Of a stretch of 16,658 bases of DNA, positions 7,085 to 14,349 are shown piece after piece; the first letter of the stretch is position 1; the number at the start of each line of letters is the position of its first letter. Both the position numbers and the translations under genes were made by a program. This stretch comes from an uncultured Elusimicrobiales bacterium. Its GTDB lineage: Bacteria; Elusimicrobiota; Elusimicrobia; Elusimicrobiales; Elusimicrobiaceae. Under the pieces are notes generated by a model. It made no database searches, had not been told where the DNA came from, and saw only the letters and a program-made list of their open reading frames with translations. The DNA lies in NCBI GenBank assembly GCA_905235355.1, contig CAJOLM010000040.1, forward strand, positions 1,229 to 17,886, read 5' to 3'.

Positions 7085-7764
7085 GCCGCCGAAACGGACT
7101 AGTTATTTCCATAGACGGTACTGCCGGCACGGGGAAATCTTCCGTGGGCCGCGCCGCTGCGGAAAAATTGGGCTATGGCTTTTTAAGTACAGGCGGATTG
7201 TACCGTGCTTTGGCTTACACCGTGTTTGCGCGCAAAATTGATGCGGCTAATCCCGATGCGGTATTAAAAACTGCCAAAGGACTTGTGTTTACTTTTGAGC
7301 GTCAGCCGGATGCCACACTTAAAATGTTTGTAGATGGTGAGTATCTGGGCGATAAATTGCAATTAGATGAAGTGGGACAAACTGCCAGCAAAATTTCCAC
7401 CTATGCGCCGGCGCGTGCTGTACTGACTGAAAAAATGCGCGAAGCAGGTAGGGACGGTGGTATTATTATGGAAGGGCGTGATATCGGCACGGTGGTTTTT
7501 CCGGATGCAGAAGTAAAAATTTATTTAGATGCCAGTGCGGAAGTGCGCGCTGACCGCCGCGTCAAACAGTTGCAAGCACAAGGGGTGCCGGCCGATTACG
7601 AACATATTTTAGCGTCTATTAAAGAGCGGGACTTGCGCGATAGCACGCGCGCTGCATCACCGTTAAAGCCAGCTCCGGATGCTGTCAAAATAGATACTTC
7701 AGCAATGACTATGCCGCAAGTAATTGACGCAGTTATCAAGGAAATACACAAGCATGCTGCTTAA
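7081..7764 (+). CDS. cmk: cytidylate kinase
   Basis: Cmk phosphorylates CMP and dCMP with ATP to give CDP and dCDP, needed for nucleic acid and CDP-diacylglycerol synthesis. The 227-residue product matches the family length. It starts with I-S-I-D-G-T-A-G-T-G-K-S-S (P-loop about 13-20), followed by S-T-G-G-L-Y-R-A. The nucleotide-binding M-E-G-R-D-I-G-T-V-V-F-P is present, as is the lid-region R-D-x-x-D-S-T-R-x-x-x-P-L. The ATG overlaps the pilT stop as ATGA, implying translational coupling. The 3' end overlaps the start of plsC. The run cmk-plsC-rpsA is a common bacterial arrangement. Confidence 0.97.
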   Translation: MSRRNGLVISIDGTAGTGKSSVGRAAAEKLGYGFLSTGGLYRALAYTVFARKIDAANPDAVLKTAKGLVFTFERQPDATLKMFVDGEYLGDKLQLDEVGQTASKISTYAPARAVLTEKMREAGRDGGIIMEGRDIGTVVFPDAEVKIYLDASAEVRADRRVKQLQAQGVPADYEHILASIKERDLRDSTRAASPLKPAPDAVKIDTSAMTMPQVIDAVIKEIHKHAA

Positions 7765-8347
7765 TTTGGTAAAATTTATTGCCAGGGTGTTCTTTAAAAC
7801 CTGTTATGATTTCCGGATAGAAGGCCTGGAAAATATCCCTAAAACAGGCGCGCTCATTGTGGCGGGCAATCATTTATCCAATGCCGATCCACCGGCGATA
7901 GGTGCTTTTATGGGTACGGTGCGCGATTCGCGCTTTATGGCCAAAAAAGAGCTTTTTGCGGTGCCGGGGCTGGGGTGGTTTTTCCGCCATTGCGGATATA
8001 TTTCCGTAGACCGCAAGCGCACGATTGGGGATTTCGGAGCGTTGGAAGGAGCGATAAAAGCGCTGCAAAATGGGGAATGTATTACCATGTTCCCTGAAGG
8101 TACGCGCTCCAAAACCGGAAAACCACAAAAGCCCAAAAGCGGCATTGGATTGCTGGTATACAAAACAGGAGCATCTGTGTTGCCTGTCAAAATTGACGGC
8201 ACATTTGGTTGGCCGTGGGTACGCAAAATCCGCGTAAAAATCGGACAACCGTTTACGCTTACCAAGGACCCTGCCTTGGAGCCAAAGGTGCAATATAAAC
8301 AATTTGCCAATGAAATAATGGAAAAAATAAATTCAATTACTATCTAA
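7754..8347 (+). CDS. plsC: 1-acyl-sn-glycerol-3-phosphate acyltransferase
   Basis: PlsC adds the second acyl chain to lysophosphatidic acid, giving phosphatidic acid at the inner face of the membrane. The 197-residue product carries the catalytic N-H-x-x-x-x-D motif (H40, D45) and motif II G-Y-I-S-V-D-R-K-R. The glycerophosphate-binding F-P-E-G-T-R-S is at 113-119. An N-terminal hydrophobic stretch (about 1-14) fits membrane association. The frame is open back to 7724, but that would run further into cmk. The ATG at 7754 overlaps the cmk end by 11 bases, has AAGGA (7738-7742) upstream, and gives the usual family N-terminus. The next gene, rpsA, begins 49 bases after the stop. Confidence 0.93.
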   Translation: MLLNLVKFIARVFFKTCYDFRIEGLENIPKTGALIVAGNHLSNADPPAIGAFMGTVRDSRFMAKKELFAVPGLGWFFRHCGYISVDRKRTIGDFGALEGAIKALQNGECITMFPEGTRSKTGKPQKPKSGIGLLVYKTGASVLPVKIDGTFGWPWVRKIRVKIGQPFTLTKDPALEPKVQYKQFANEIMEKINSITI

Positions 8348-8349
8348 AC

Positions 8350-8396
8350 GGAGGATACGCGCCCACTTTGGCAAGGGTGTGGCGCAATAAGGACTT
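8350..8396 (+). promoter_or_regulatory. rpsA leader: strong SD, hairpin and possible mini-ORF
   Basis: GGAGGA (8350-8355) is followed not by a gene start but by a hairpin. The left arm is 8359-8369, the loop is GGCA (8370-8373) and the right arm is 8374-8385. That makes eleven pairs, two of them G-U, with one bulged T. A second, weaker SD-like AAGGA (8389-8393) stands only three bases from the rpsA ATG. A ten-codon frame starting TTG at 8368 ends in TGA at 8398-8400, overlapping the rpsA start. The structure could mask or present the start, as expected for S1 autoregulation, but it is read by eye only. Confidence 0.5.
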
Positions 8397-9584
8397 ATGA
8401 CGAACGAAGAAATTAAAAATACGGAAGAAACGACCAACGAAACCGAGATGACCATGGACCAGTTGATCGCGCAGCAAGAGTCTTTATCGGAGCAGTTAAA
8501 CAAAAGAGAAATTGTAGAAGTAACCGTCGTACAAATTACCGGGGATTATGTTTTAGTAGATACGGGCACCAAGAAAGAAGGTGCTATTGCTGTATCAGAA
8601 TTTGATTCCAGTGCATTGCCCGCGGTGGGAGACAAAGTGTCTGTCGTGCTTGTCAAACGCGGCAATGATGAAAGACATTCTATTTTATCACACAAAAAAG
8701 CCTTGGAAATGCAAGGCTGGGACATTTGCAAAAAAGCGTACGAAGATAAAGAACGTGTGCGCGGTGTGATTTTGCAAACTGTAAGAGGCGGTTATATTGT
8801 AGAAGTGTTTGGCGTAAGCGGATTTATGCCGTTATCTTTATCTGAACTACACACCGCCTACAAACACTACCTGCCGGTAGGTGCGAAAATTAAAGCGGTT
8901 ATCGTAGAATTTTCTAAAGAAAAACAGAAACTGATTGTTTCCCGCAAACAAGTGTTGGAAGAAGACGAAGCGGTGCGCCGCGTCGAAGTGCTGGGCCAGA
9001 TTAAAGAAGGTGATGTCCTGCGCGTCGTCGTAGCCAAAGCCGATAAGGAACATTTATTCTTGCGCTTCCATGGGATTGAAGGCATTGTCAATTTAGAAAA
9101 CGTGGCGTGGAAAGAGCCGGAAACGGCTATTGCCAATTACCGCCGCGGCCAACGCTTGAAAGCCAAATTGCTCAAGCTGGACAAAGAAACTCCGAAATTG
9201 GAATTTGGTTTAAAGCAGCTTTTCTTAAATCCGGCGGATGCTTTGAAACGCCGCTATCCGTACAAGAGCACCGTCAAAGCCACTATCGTCAGCGTGTCTG
9301 CTGAAGAAGGGGTGGAATGCACGATTGGCAAAAACAATACCAAAGCGTACATCAGCCCATTTGAAATGGGGCGGGACTTTACTGCTCAAGCCGGAGATGT
9401 AATCCCGGCGCTAGTGGTGGGTGTCAACCCGGAAACGTATGTGGTGAACTTATCCGTCAAGAAATATGACCAGGCGCAAAACCGCAAAGTCGTCGCGCAG
9501 TATTTGAAACAAGCGCCGCGCCCGACCTTGGGTCAGCTCTTGGAAAATTCGTTAAACACGGAAGAAGAAACCGAAGAAAAATAG
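8397..9584 (+). CDS. rpsA: 30S ribosomal protein S1, four S1 domains
   Basis: S1 binds mRNA on the small subunit and helps unfold and load it. The 395-residue product contains an acidic N-terminal lead (1-36) and four OB-fold S1 repeats, roughly 37-100, 119-184, 202-275 and 290-355. The first has V-L-V-D-T-G-x-K-x-E-G and the second G-G-Y-I-V-E-V-F-G-V-x-G-F-M-P. The tail is acidic, rich in Glu and Thr. Enterobacterial S1 has six domains and about 557 residues; shorter four- to five-domain forms are known in other phyla. The location after cmk and plsC supports true S1 rather than another S1-domain protein. A hairpin leader lies upstream and a strong terminator downstream, so this is the last gene of the long run. 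Confidence 0.92.
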   Translation: MTNEEIKNTEETTNETEMTMDQLIAQQESLSEQLNKREIVEVTVVQITGDYVLVDTGTKKEGAIAVSEFDSSALPAVGDKVSVVLVKRGNDERHSILSHKKALEMQGWDICKKAYEDKERVRGVILQTVRGGYIVEVFGVSGFMPLSLSELHTAYKHYLPVGAKIKAVIVEFSKEKQKLIVSRKQVLEEDEAVRRVEVLGQIKEGDVLRVVVAKADKEHLFLRFHGIEGIVNLENVAWKEPETAIANYRRGQRLKAKLLKLDKETPKLEFGLKQLFLNPADALKRRYPYKSTVKATIVSVSAEEGVECTIGKNNTKAYISPFEMGRDFTAQAGDVIPALVVGVNPETYVVNLSVKKYDQAQNRKVVAQYLKQAPRPTLGQLLENSLNTEEETEEK

Positions 9585-9599
9585 TTTAGTGTGTAATTG

Positions 9600-9632
9600 A
9601 AAAACCCCGCCCTTTGTGTTGGCGGGGTTTTT
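9600..9632. terminator. bidirectional Rho-independent terminator
   Basis: The arms 9600-9611 and 9621-9632 pair over twelve bases, with a CCCCGCC/GGCGGGG core flanked by A and T runs. The loop is nine bases. The T run follows the stem on both strands, so it can end rpsA transcription on + and the convergent MORN-like gene on -. Confidence 0.92.
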
Positions 9633-9666
9633 AATTGAGCAGATCCAGTATTGGCTAAAAGCGAGT

Positions 9667-10752
9667 TTATGACACTTTAGGCAAAGGTTTTGTTTCCGTG
9701 TTGCGCACGAGCGTGCCCCAGTGATATTCTTCCTGCTGGATAAGACTGCCGTTGGCAGAAAAGGTCTTACGGAAGCCGTCTAATAAGCCGTCGGCGTAAT
9801 ATTCTTCCAAATGTTTTTGTCCATTAGGAAAGAAACACGACCGTTCTCCATCCAAACGGCCGTTTTTGTAGTTTTCTTCATACCACAGGTGTCCGTCGGG
9901 AAAGTACAAACGTCGCGGCCCTTGCAGCTTGCCGTTTTCAAAAATTTCTTCACAGTTGGTTTGCCCGTTGGCATATAAAGAACGGCGGGTGCCTTGCAGC
10001 CGGCCATTTTTATATAACGCCAGCATATGCGGTTTGCCGTTGGGAAACATCATGCTCCACTCACCGTCTAATTGGGAATTTTTGTAAGTAGCCGTGGTAA
10101 AGGAAGAAACATCTCCCGTATACATATAGTAAGTAGCAGTCCCTTGTAAGACCCCGCGTTCATAATTTTCTTTGGAAAGAATTTGGCCTTTTTCGTTGTA
10201 GCGGACCACTTCGCCTTCCATGCGGCTATCTTTGTAGGTGGCTTCTAATCGAAGCTGGTTGTTTTCATCAAATTCTTTAACGAGACCGTCCGGCACGGCC
10301 CCTAATTGTTCCAATACAACTCCTGCAGGGGAAACAGTTTGCTCGGCTACCTCTTTGCCATTTACATAGAAAGATTGGGTGTTTTTGTGTGTTTTGAGTA
10401 GCGTGCCTTGATAAGCAGGTTCTTGTTCGGCGGTTTGTGTCACTTTCTGCAAGGGGATCCCGTGCAAGGTGTGATCTTTTAGATCCACTAATGTCCCATT
10501 TTTATATTCTTCAGCAAAGGTGGTTTTGCCGGTAGTTAAATCAATGATAGCCAGCTCTCCGTTTAATTTTCCGTCTTTATAATGTTTTACGGTTTTACTG
10601 GTAGTTTTAAATTCTTCTACTTCTCCCTCAGGCAAGGTGCCTACTGTATGAATAACATTATTGTCTTTGTCCACAAATTCTTTTGCGAGTTGTGTGGCGT
10701 GATAATAAGTGTGTCCGTCAGGCGTAACAATGCAAATCAGCTTTTCTTTCAT
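9667..10752 (-). CDS. MORN-like (toxin-antitoxin-type MORN_2) repeat protein
   Basis: The 361-residue product is built of degenerate repeats of about 22-24 residues with the core Y-x-x-G-x-L-x-G. Clear copies are near 58-65, 173-180, 197-204, 223-230, 247-254, 271-278, 295-302 and 319-326. Each is followed by a strand such as F-P-N-G-K or Y-A-N-G-Q. This is the pattern of the MORN_2 family, whose members are mostly of unknown role; some are linked with surface or contact-dependent functions. No signal peptide or membrane segment is visible, so it appears cytosolic. The C-terminal half is the most regular, while residues 1-55 and 90-160 are divergent. The start ATG is preceded by AGGGGA on the reverse strand. 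It is the only gene on this strand and faces rpsA across a shared terminator. Function is unknown. Confidence 0.85.
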   Translation of the reverse strand: MKEKLICIVTPDGHTYYHATQLAKEFVDKDNNVIHTVGTLPEGEVEEFKTTSKTVKHYKDGKLNGELAIIDLTTGKTTFAEEYKNGTLVDLKDHTLHGIPLQKVTQTAEQEPAYQGTLLKTHKNTQSFYVNGKEVAEQTVSPAGVVLEQLGAVPDGLVKEFDENNQLRLEATYKDSRMEGEVVRYNEKGQILSKENYERGVLQGTATYYMYTGDVSSFTTATYKNSQLDGEWSMMFPNGKPHMLALYKNGRLQGTRRSLYANGQTNCEEIFENGKLQGPRRLYFPDGHLWYEENYKNGRLDGERSCFFPNGQKHLEEYYADGLLDGFRKTFSANGSLIQQEEYHWGTLVRNTETKPLPKVS

Positions 10753-10770
10753 AAAGTTCCCCTTTTGTTT

Positions 10771-10801
10771 ATTGTACTATACTTTGATAGTCTATGCGCA
10801 A
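10771..10801 (-). promoter_or_regulatory. weak candidate promoter of the MORN-like gene
   Basis: On the reverse strand a TTGCGC (10801-10796) and a TACAAT (10776-10771) are separated by 19 bases, about 19 bases before the ATG. Both hexamers equal those proposed for smpB, but the spacing is long. An overlapping TATAGT lies five bases further upstream. Confidence 0.3.
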
Positions 10802-10810
10802 AAACAGGAC

Positions 10811-10840
10811 TTGACAGATAGCAGCAGGGGTTAGTACTCT
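10811..10840 (+). promoter_or_regulatory. candidate trxA promoter
   Basis: A consensus -35 TTGACA (10811-10816) is followed after 18 bases by TACTCT (10835-10840), a poor -10, with AT-rich sequence further on. Only the -35 is convincing. The leader ends in AAGGGGGG (10859-10866), a strong ribosome binding site; AAGG could pair weakly with CCTT at 10851-10854. Confidence 0.4.
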
Positions 10841-10869
10841 TTAAATATAACCTTATTTAAGGGGGGCTT

Positions 10870-11190
10870 ATGAGCGAAGTAATGATTACAGATGAAAATT
10901 TTGAACAGGAAGTTTTGAAATATGACGGTGTTGCTATGGTGGACTTTTGGGCTACCTGGTGCGGTCCGTGCCGGATGTTGGGCCCGGTGGTGGCGGAGCT
11001 GGCGCAGGAATATGCCGGCAAGGTCAAAGTATGCAAATTAAATACGGACGAAGGCCCGCAAACAAGTGCCAAATATGGCATCACCTCTATCCCGACGATT
11101 ATTTTCTTTAAAAAAGGGGAAGTGATGGGGCAAATCTCCGGTTTGCAATCCAAAGCGGCCTTGCAAGAAAAATTAAATTCCTTGTTATAA
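10870..11190 (+). CDS. trxA: thioredoxin
   Basis: Thioredoxin reduces disulfides in cytosolic proteins such as ribonucleotide reductase, using electrons from thioredoxin reductase. The 106-residue product has the canonical length and the active site W-A-T-W-C-G-P-C-R. V-D-F-W lies before it, the buried-Asp region is conserved, and the cis-proline loop is S-I-P-T followed by I-I-F-F-K-K-G. No signal peptide is present, so it is cytosolic. A second, secreted thioredoxin-fold gene starts ten bases after its stop, so the two are probably co-transcribed. Thioredoxin reductase is not in the window. Confidence 0.97.
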   Translation: MSEVMITDENFEQEVLKYDGVAMVDFWATWCGPCRMLGPVVAELAQEYAGKVKVCKLNTDEGPQTSAKYGITSIPTIIFFKKGEVMGQISGLQSKAALQEKLNSLL

Positions 11191-11200
11191 AGGAGAAAAT

Positions 11201-11689
11201 ATGAAACGTATTATTGGTTTAGCGGCCTTTCTGCTTGTATGTGCTCCGGCGTTGACGTTTGCGCAAGAGTGCGTGGGGGATACCTGCACCCCACAGGCAA
11301 GCGTTTCTGTCTCCTCATGGGGAAATTTGCCTGCTCCGGTACTAAAGGATTTACTGGCTGGAGCGTACACCAGCAATACCAAAGGGCTGATTATTGTAGA
11401 AGTGGGCAGTGCTTCTTGCCAGGGCTGTAAGGTGCTTTTGAATAGTTTGAAACAGAAAGGTATTTTAGACGAATGGAAGAAGGCCGGAATTGGCTTCTAT
11501 CAGTACGATGGTTCAGTAGATGCTAAGAAAAAATCTAATGCTGCTGAATACAGCAAAACCTTATCCGGAAAATATCAAGTGTCCGTATGGCCGAGCTTGT
11601 TATTTTTCAAAAATGGGGGAATGGTGGAAGGCCCTGTGACCGAATTTAACGTCGCAGCTATTAAAGCAACAGTCAATCGCTGGAAATAA
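11201..11689 (+). CDS. secreted thioredoxin-fold protein with CQGC motif
   Basis: The 162-residue product has a cleavable-looking signal peptide (Lys-Arg at 2-3, hydrophobic core about 4-19, T-F-A before a probable cut at 21-22). A thioredoxin-like domain follows, with V-E-V-G-S-A-S-C-Q-G-C-K; the CXXC pair is at 73 and 76. A cis-proline-like W-P-S-L-L-F-F-K-N-G is near 130-139. The usual Trp before the active site is absent and the dipeptide between the cysteines is Gln-Gly rather than Gly-Pro. Two further cysteines lie at 24 and 29 of the mature N-terminus, perhaps a regulatory disulfide. It likely acts in the periplasm as a thiol reductant or oxidant, but its direction and partners cannot be read here. 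AAAGGAG precedes the start, and the gene is closed by a hairpin terminator. Confidence 0.85.
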   Translation: MKRIIGLAAFLLVCAPALTFAQECVGDTCTPQASVSVSSWGNLPAPVLKDLLAGAYTSNTKGLIIVEVGSASCQGCKVLLNSLKQKGILDEWKKAGIGFYQYDGSVDAKKKSNAAEYSKTLSGKYQVSVWPSLLFFKNGGMVEGPVTEFNVAAIKATVNRWK

Positions 11690-11703
11690 TTCTTTTCATA
11701 TAC

Positions 11704-11734
11704 CAGGCCTGCCGGTAGGCGGGCCTGCTCTTTT
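11704..11734 (+). terminator. Rho-independent terminator after the thioredoxin pair
   Basis: Arms 11704-11713 and 11718-11727 form a ten-pair GC-rich stem (one T-G pair) with the tetraloop GGTA. The tail CTCTTTT runs to 11734. The polA ATG is only six bases after the T run, so the element may also shape polA expression. Confidence 0.8.
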
Positions 11735-11739
11735 AACGT

Positions 11740-14343
11740 ATGCCACTTAATCCAAAATTCTTTTTAATTGACGCGCACGGGTTTTTGCACCGCAACTATC
11801 ATGCCCTTCCAAAGCTGTCCACTTCCGGCGGGCAAGAGGTGGGGGCTTTGTACGGGTTTGCGCGGTGGCTGGGTAAATTAATTCACGAGAAACACCCGGA
11901 ATATGTGGCGGTATGTTTTGACTCGCCCGGCGGTTGTGCCCGGCGTAAAAAATTGCTTCCCACTTACAAAGCAAACCGCAAAAAACCGGATGATGCGCTT
12001 GTGAGCCAATTAAATTTAGCACGCGATATGGTGCGGGATATGGGGCTGGCAGTAGTAGCCAAAGACGGCATTGAGGCAGATGACCTGATGGCCTTTTTGG
12101 CATTGCAGGCGCAAGCCAAGCAAGTGCCCAGCGTGCTGGTTACTTCCGACAAAGATGTATATCAATTTTTAAGTGATTATATTTCCATTTGGCCTTCGGG
12201 CGGCAAGGACGGATTTAAAGGGCCCGAAGCGGCGGTGGAAAAATTTGGCGTGTCCAAAGAATTTCTGCCGGATTATTTTGCTATTGTGGGGGATTCGTCT
12301 GATAATGTGCCCGGGGTAGCCGGGGTAGGCCCTAAAACAACGGTAGATTTAATTAAAACTTTTGGTCATTTAGAAGATATTTTGCGTGCCGCCCAACGGG
12401 ACGACCCGCGCATCAAACCCACACTGGCTAACAAATTAAAAGAGCAAGAAGGAAACGCGCTTTTATCTAAACAGCTGGTTGTTTTGGACCCGGCGCTGTC
12501 TATGCCGTTTGAGCTAGAAGATTACCGCGTGCAAACGCCCGACCCGGCGCGGCTGATTGCCTTGTGTGAGCGGTATGAGTTTAAAAATTTACTGGATTTA
12601 TTCCGCCCTGCCACGGCGGCAGCCAGTGCGGCCCCGGGGCCTGCGCCCGCGCAAGATTTATTTGCTTCTTCCGCGCCTAAACATACGGCGCCGCTAAAGG
12701 ATTTATTGGAGCAAGCACGTCAGGCAAAAGAAGTATTTTTATATTCAGAGGATGAGCAATTTTTATTTTCCGTTTCGCCCACGCAATATACTCTCATGCC
12801 GCTAGCGGATATTGAGCCGTGGGACCGGGAAAGTTTGCGCCAGTTAGTTGCTAACGATAGTATTTTAAAAATCGGCTATGATTTGAAATTTACCTTGCGC
12901 GAGCTGGACATTACGCTAGACGGCAAAACGCCGTATTGTTTTGACGGGCGTTTGGCGCGCTATATGTTGGACCCGTCCGGAGATTTAAGCCCGGCAGGTG
13001 CAATTGCGCATTATTTTTCCGCGCTTGTTAATCAAGAGGATGTGGCGGAGCGGCTGGCTTTGTATAACACCTACATATATGAGCTGCGTCATAAATTAGA
13101 AGCAGAATTGCAAGCCAAGGATATGTGGCAATTATATCAGACGCTGGAGCTGCCGCTGATGACTGTGCTGGCTGATATGGAGCACGCAGGTATGAAAGTG
13201 GATTGTGCGTGGCTGGAGAGCTTCAACATCTTGCTTGAAAAAGAAATGACAGAGCTGCAAGCGTCCATTGATAAGACTGCCGGCACTGCAATTAATATTA
13301 ATTCCACTAAGCAACTGGGGCAACTGCTGTTTGAACAGCTGCATATTCCGCCTGTCAAAAAAACCAAAACAGGTTATTCTACAGATGAGGAAGTGCTGCT
13401 TAAAATTGCTTCTTTACACCCGGTAGCGCAACAGATTTTGGATTACCGCGCCAATGCCAAGTTAAAAGGTACTTATGTGGATAATCTGCTGGTCATGGCA
13501 GATGAAAACCAGCGAGTACACTCCTATTTAGACCAAACCGGCACGGTCACGGGCCGGCTGTCCAGCTCGGCGCCGAATTTGCAAAATATTCCCGTGCGTA
13601 CGGAAAAAGGCCGCCAGCTGCGCCGGGCCTTTTGTGCAGAACCCGGCAAGGTGTTATTAAGCGTAGACTATTCACAAATTGATTTGCGGGTGTTGGCGCA
13701 TGAAAGCCAAGACCCGGTGCTGGTACAAGCCTTTTTGGACGGGGGAGATATTCACACGCAAACGGCTGCGCAAATCTTTGGCGTTATGCCGCTAATGGTC
13801 ACGCCGGAAATGCGCTCTGGCGCAAAGGCCGTAAATTTTGGTATCATTTATGGGCAGGGCCCCCTGGGCCTTTCCCAAGCCTTAAATATCCCCATGCGGC
13901 AAGCCAAAGAATACATTGACAATTATTTCCATAACTTTCAGGGAGTGCGCCGCTGGATTGATGAAAATGTAGCTTTAGCACGTCAGAACGGATTTGTGAA
14001 AACAATGTTTGGGCATATCCGCTATCTGCCGGAATTTAATATGGGCGTGGGACGCATGACCTCTTTTGCGCAACGCGCGGCAATTAATACCATTGTACAG
14101 GGCGGCTCGGCTGATATCATTAAAAAAGCGATGGTAGATATTTTCCGCAGCTTGCGCGGCACCCCGGTACAAATGATTATGCAGGTGCATGACGAGCTGA
14201 TTTTTGAAGTACCGCAAGCAGAGCTGGACCAGTATGTGGTTTCTATTAAAGAGCAAATGCAAAACGCTGTAAAATTACGGGTACCTCTTGTGGTTACTGC
14301 CAAGGCAGGACCCAATTGGTACGAGCTAAAAAAATTAGCGTAA
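11740..14343 (+). CDS. polA: DNA polymerase I
   Basis: Pol I fills gaps, removes RNA primers and serves excision repair. The 867-residue product has three parts. The N-terminal 5'-nuclease (about 1-290) carries Y-K-A-N-R, E-A-D-D-L, T-S-D-K-D (135-139) and G-D-S-S-D-N-V-P-G (from 184). The middle exonuclease-like domain (about 310-460) lacks the D-x-E motif and the third-motif Asp, so proofreading is probably lost. The polymerase domain has motif A D-Y-S-Q-I-D-L-R with D643. Motif B has R692, K696, F700 and Y704, and motif C is V-H-D-E (D818, E819). At residue 648 an Asp stands where nearly all family members have the steric-gate Glu (E710 in E. coli). No Shine-Dalgarno precedes the ATG, which sits beside a terminator hairpin. 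The promoter is not evident. Confidence 0.97.
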   Translation: MPLNPKFFLIDAHGFLHRNYHALPKLSTSGGQEVGALYGFARWLGKLIHEKHPEYVAVCFDSPGGCARRKKLLPTYKANRKKPDDALVSQLNLARDMVRDMGLAVVAKDGIEADDLMAFLALQAQAKQVPSVLVTSDKDVYQFLSDYISIWPSGGKDGFKGPEAAVEKFGVSKEFLPDYFAIVGDSSDNVPGVAGVGPKTTVDLIKTFGHLEDILRAAQRDDPRIKPTLANKLKEQEGNALLSKQLVVLDPALSMPFELEDYRVQTPDPARLIALCERYEFKNLLDLFRPATAAASAAPGPAPAQDLFASSAPKHTAPLKDLLEQARQAKEVFLYSEDEQFLFSVSPTQYTLMPLADIEPWDRESLRQLVANDSILKIGYDLKFTLRELDITLDGKTPYCFDGRLARYMLDPSGDLSPAGAIAHYFSALVNQEDVAERLALYNTYIYELRHKLEAELQAKDMWQLYQTLELPLMTVLADMEHAGMKVDCAWLESFNILLEKEMTELQASIDKTAGTAININSTKQLGQLLFEQLHIPPVKKTKTGYSTDEEVLLKIASLHPVAQQILDYRANAKLKGTYVDNLLVMADENQRVHSYLDQTGTVTGRLSSSAPNLQNIPVRTEKGRQLRRAFCAEPGKVLLSVDYSQIDLRVLAHESQDPVLVQAFLDGGDIHTQTAAQIFGVMPLMVTPEMRSGAKAVNFGIIYGQGPLGLSQALNIPMRQAKEYIDNYFHNFQGVRRWIDENVALARQNGFVKTMFGHIRYLPEFNMGVGRMTSFAQRAAINTIVQGGSADIIKKAMVDIFRSLRGTPVQMIMQVHDELIFEVPQAELDQYVVSIKEQMQNAVKLRVPLVVTAKAGPNWYELKKLA

Positions 14344-14349
14344 CCTTTC

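Noticed and set aside
7724..7753. Upstream extension of plsC within cmk
   Set aside because: It would enlarge the overlap with cmk and add residues not typical of PlsC; the ATG at 7754 gives a normal N-terminus.
7870..8310. Two overlapping antisense frames of more than 140 codons opposite plsC
   Set aside because: plsC is certain from its catalytic motifs, and the antisense products show no domain, signal peptide or ribosome binding site.
10829..10853. Inverted repeat GGTTA ... TAACC before trxA as an operator
   Set aside because: Only five bases pair across an unrelated spacer in AT-rich sequence, too little to support a regulator site.
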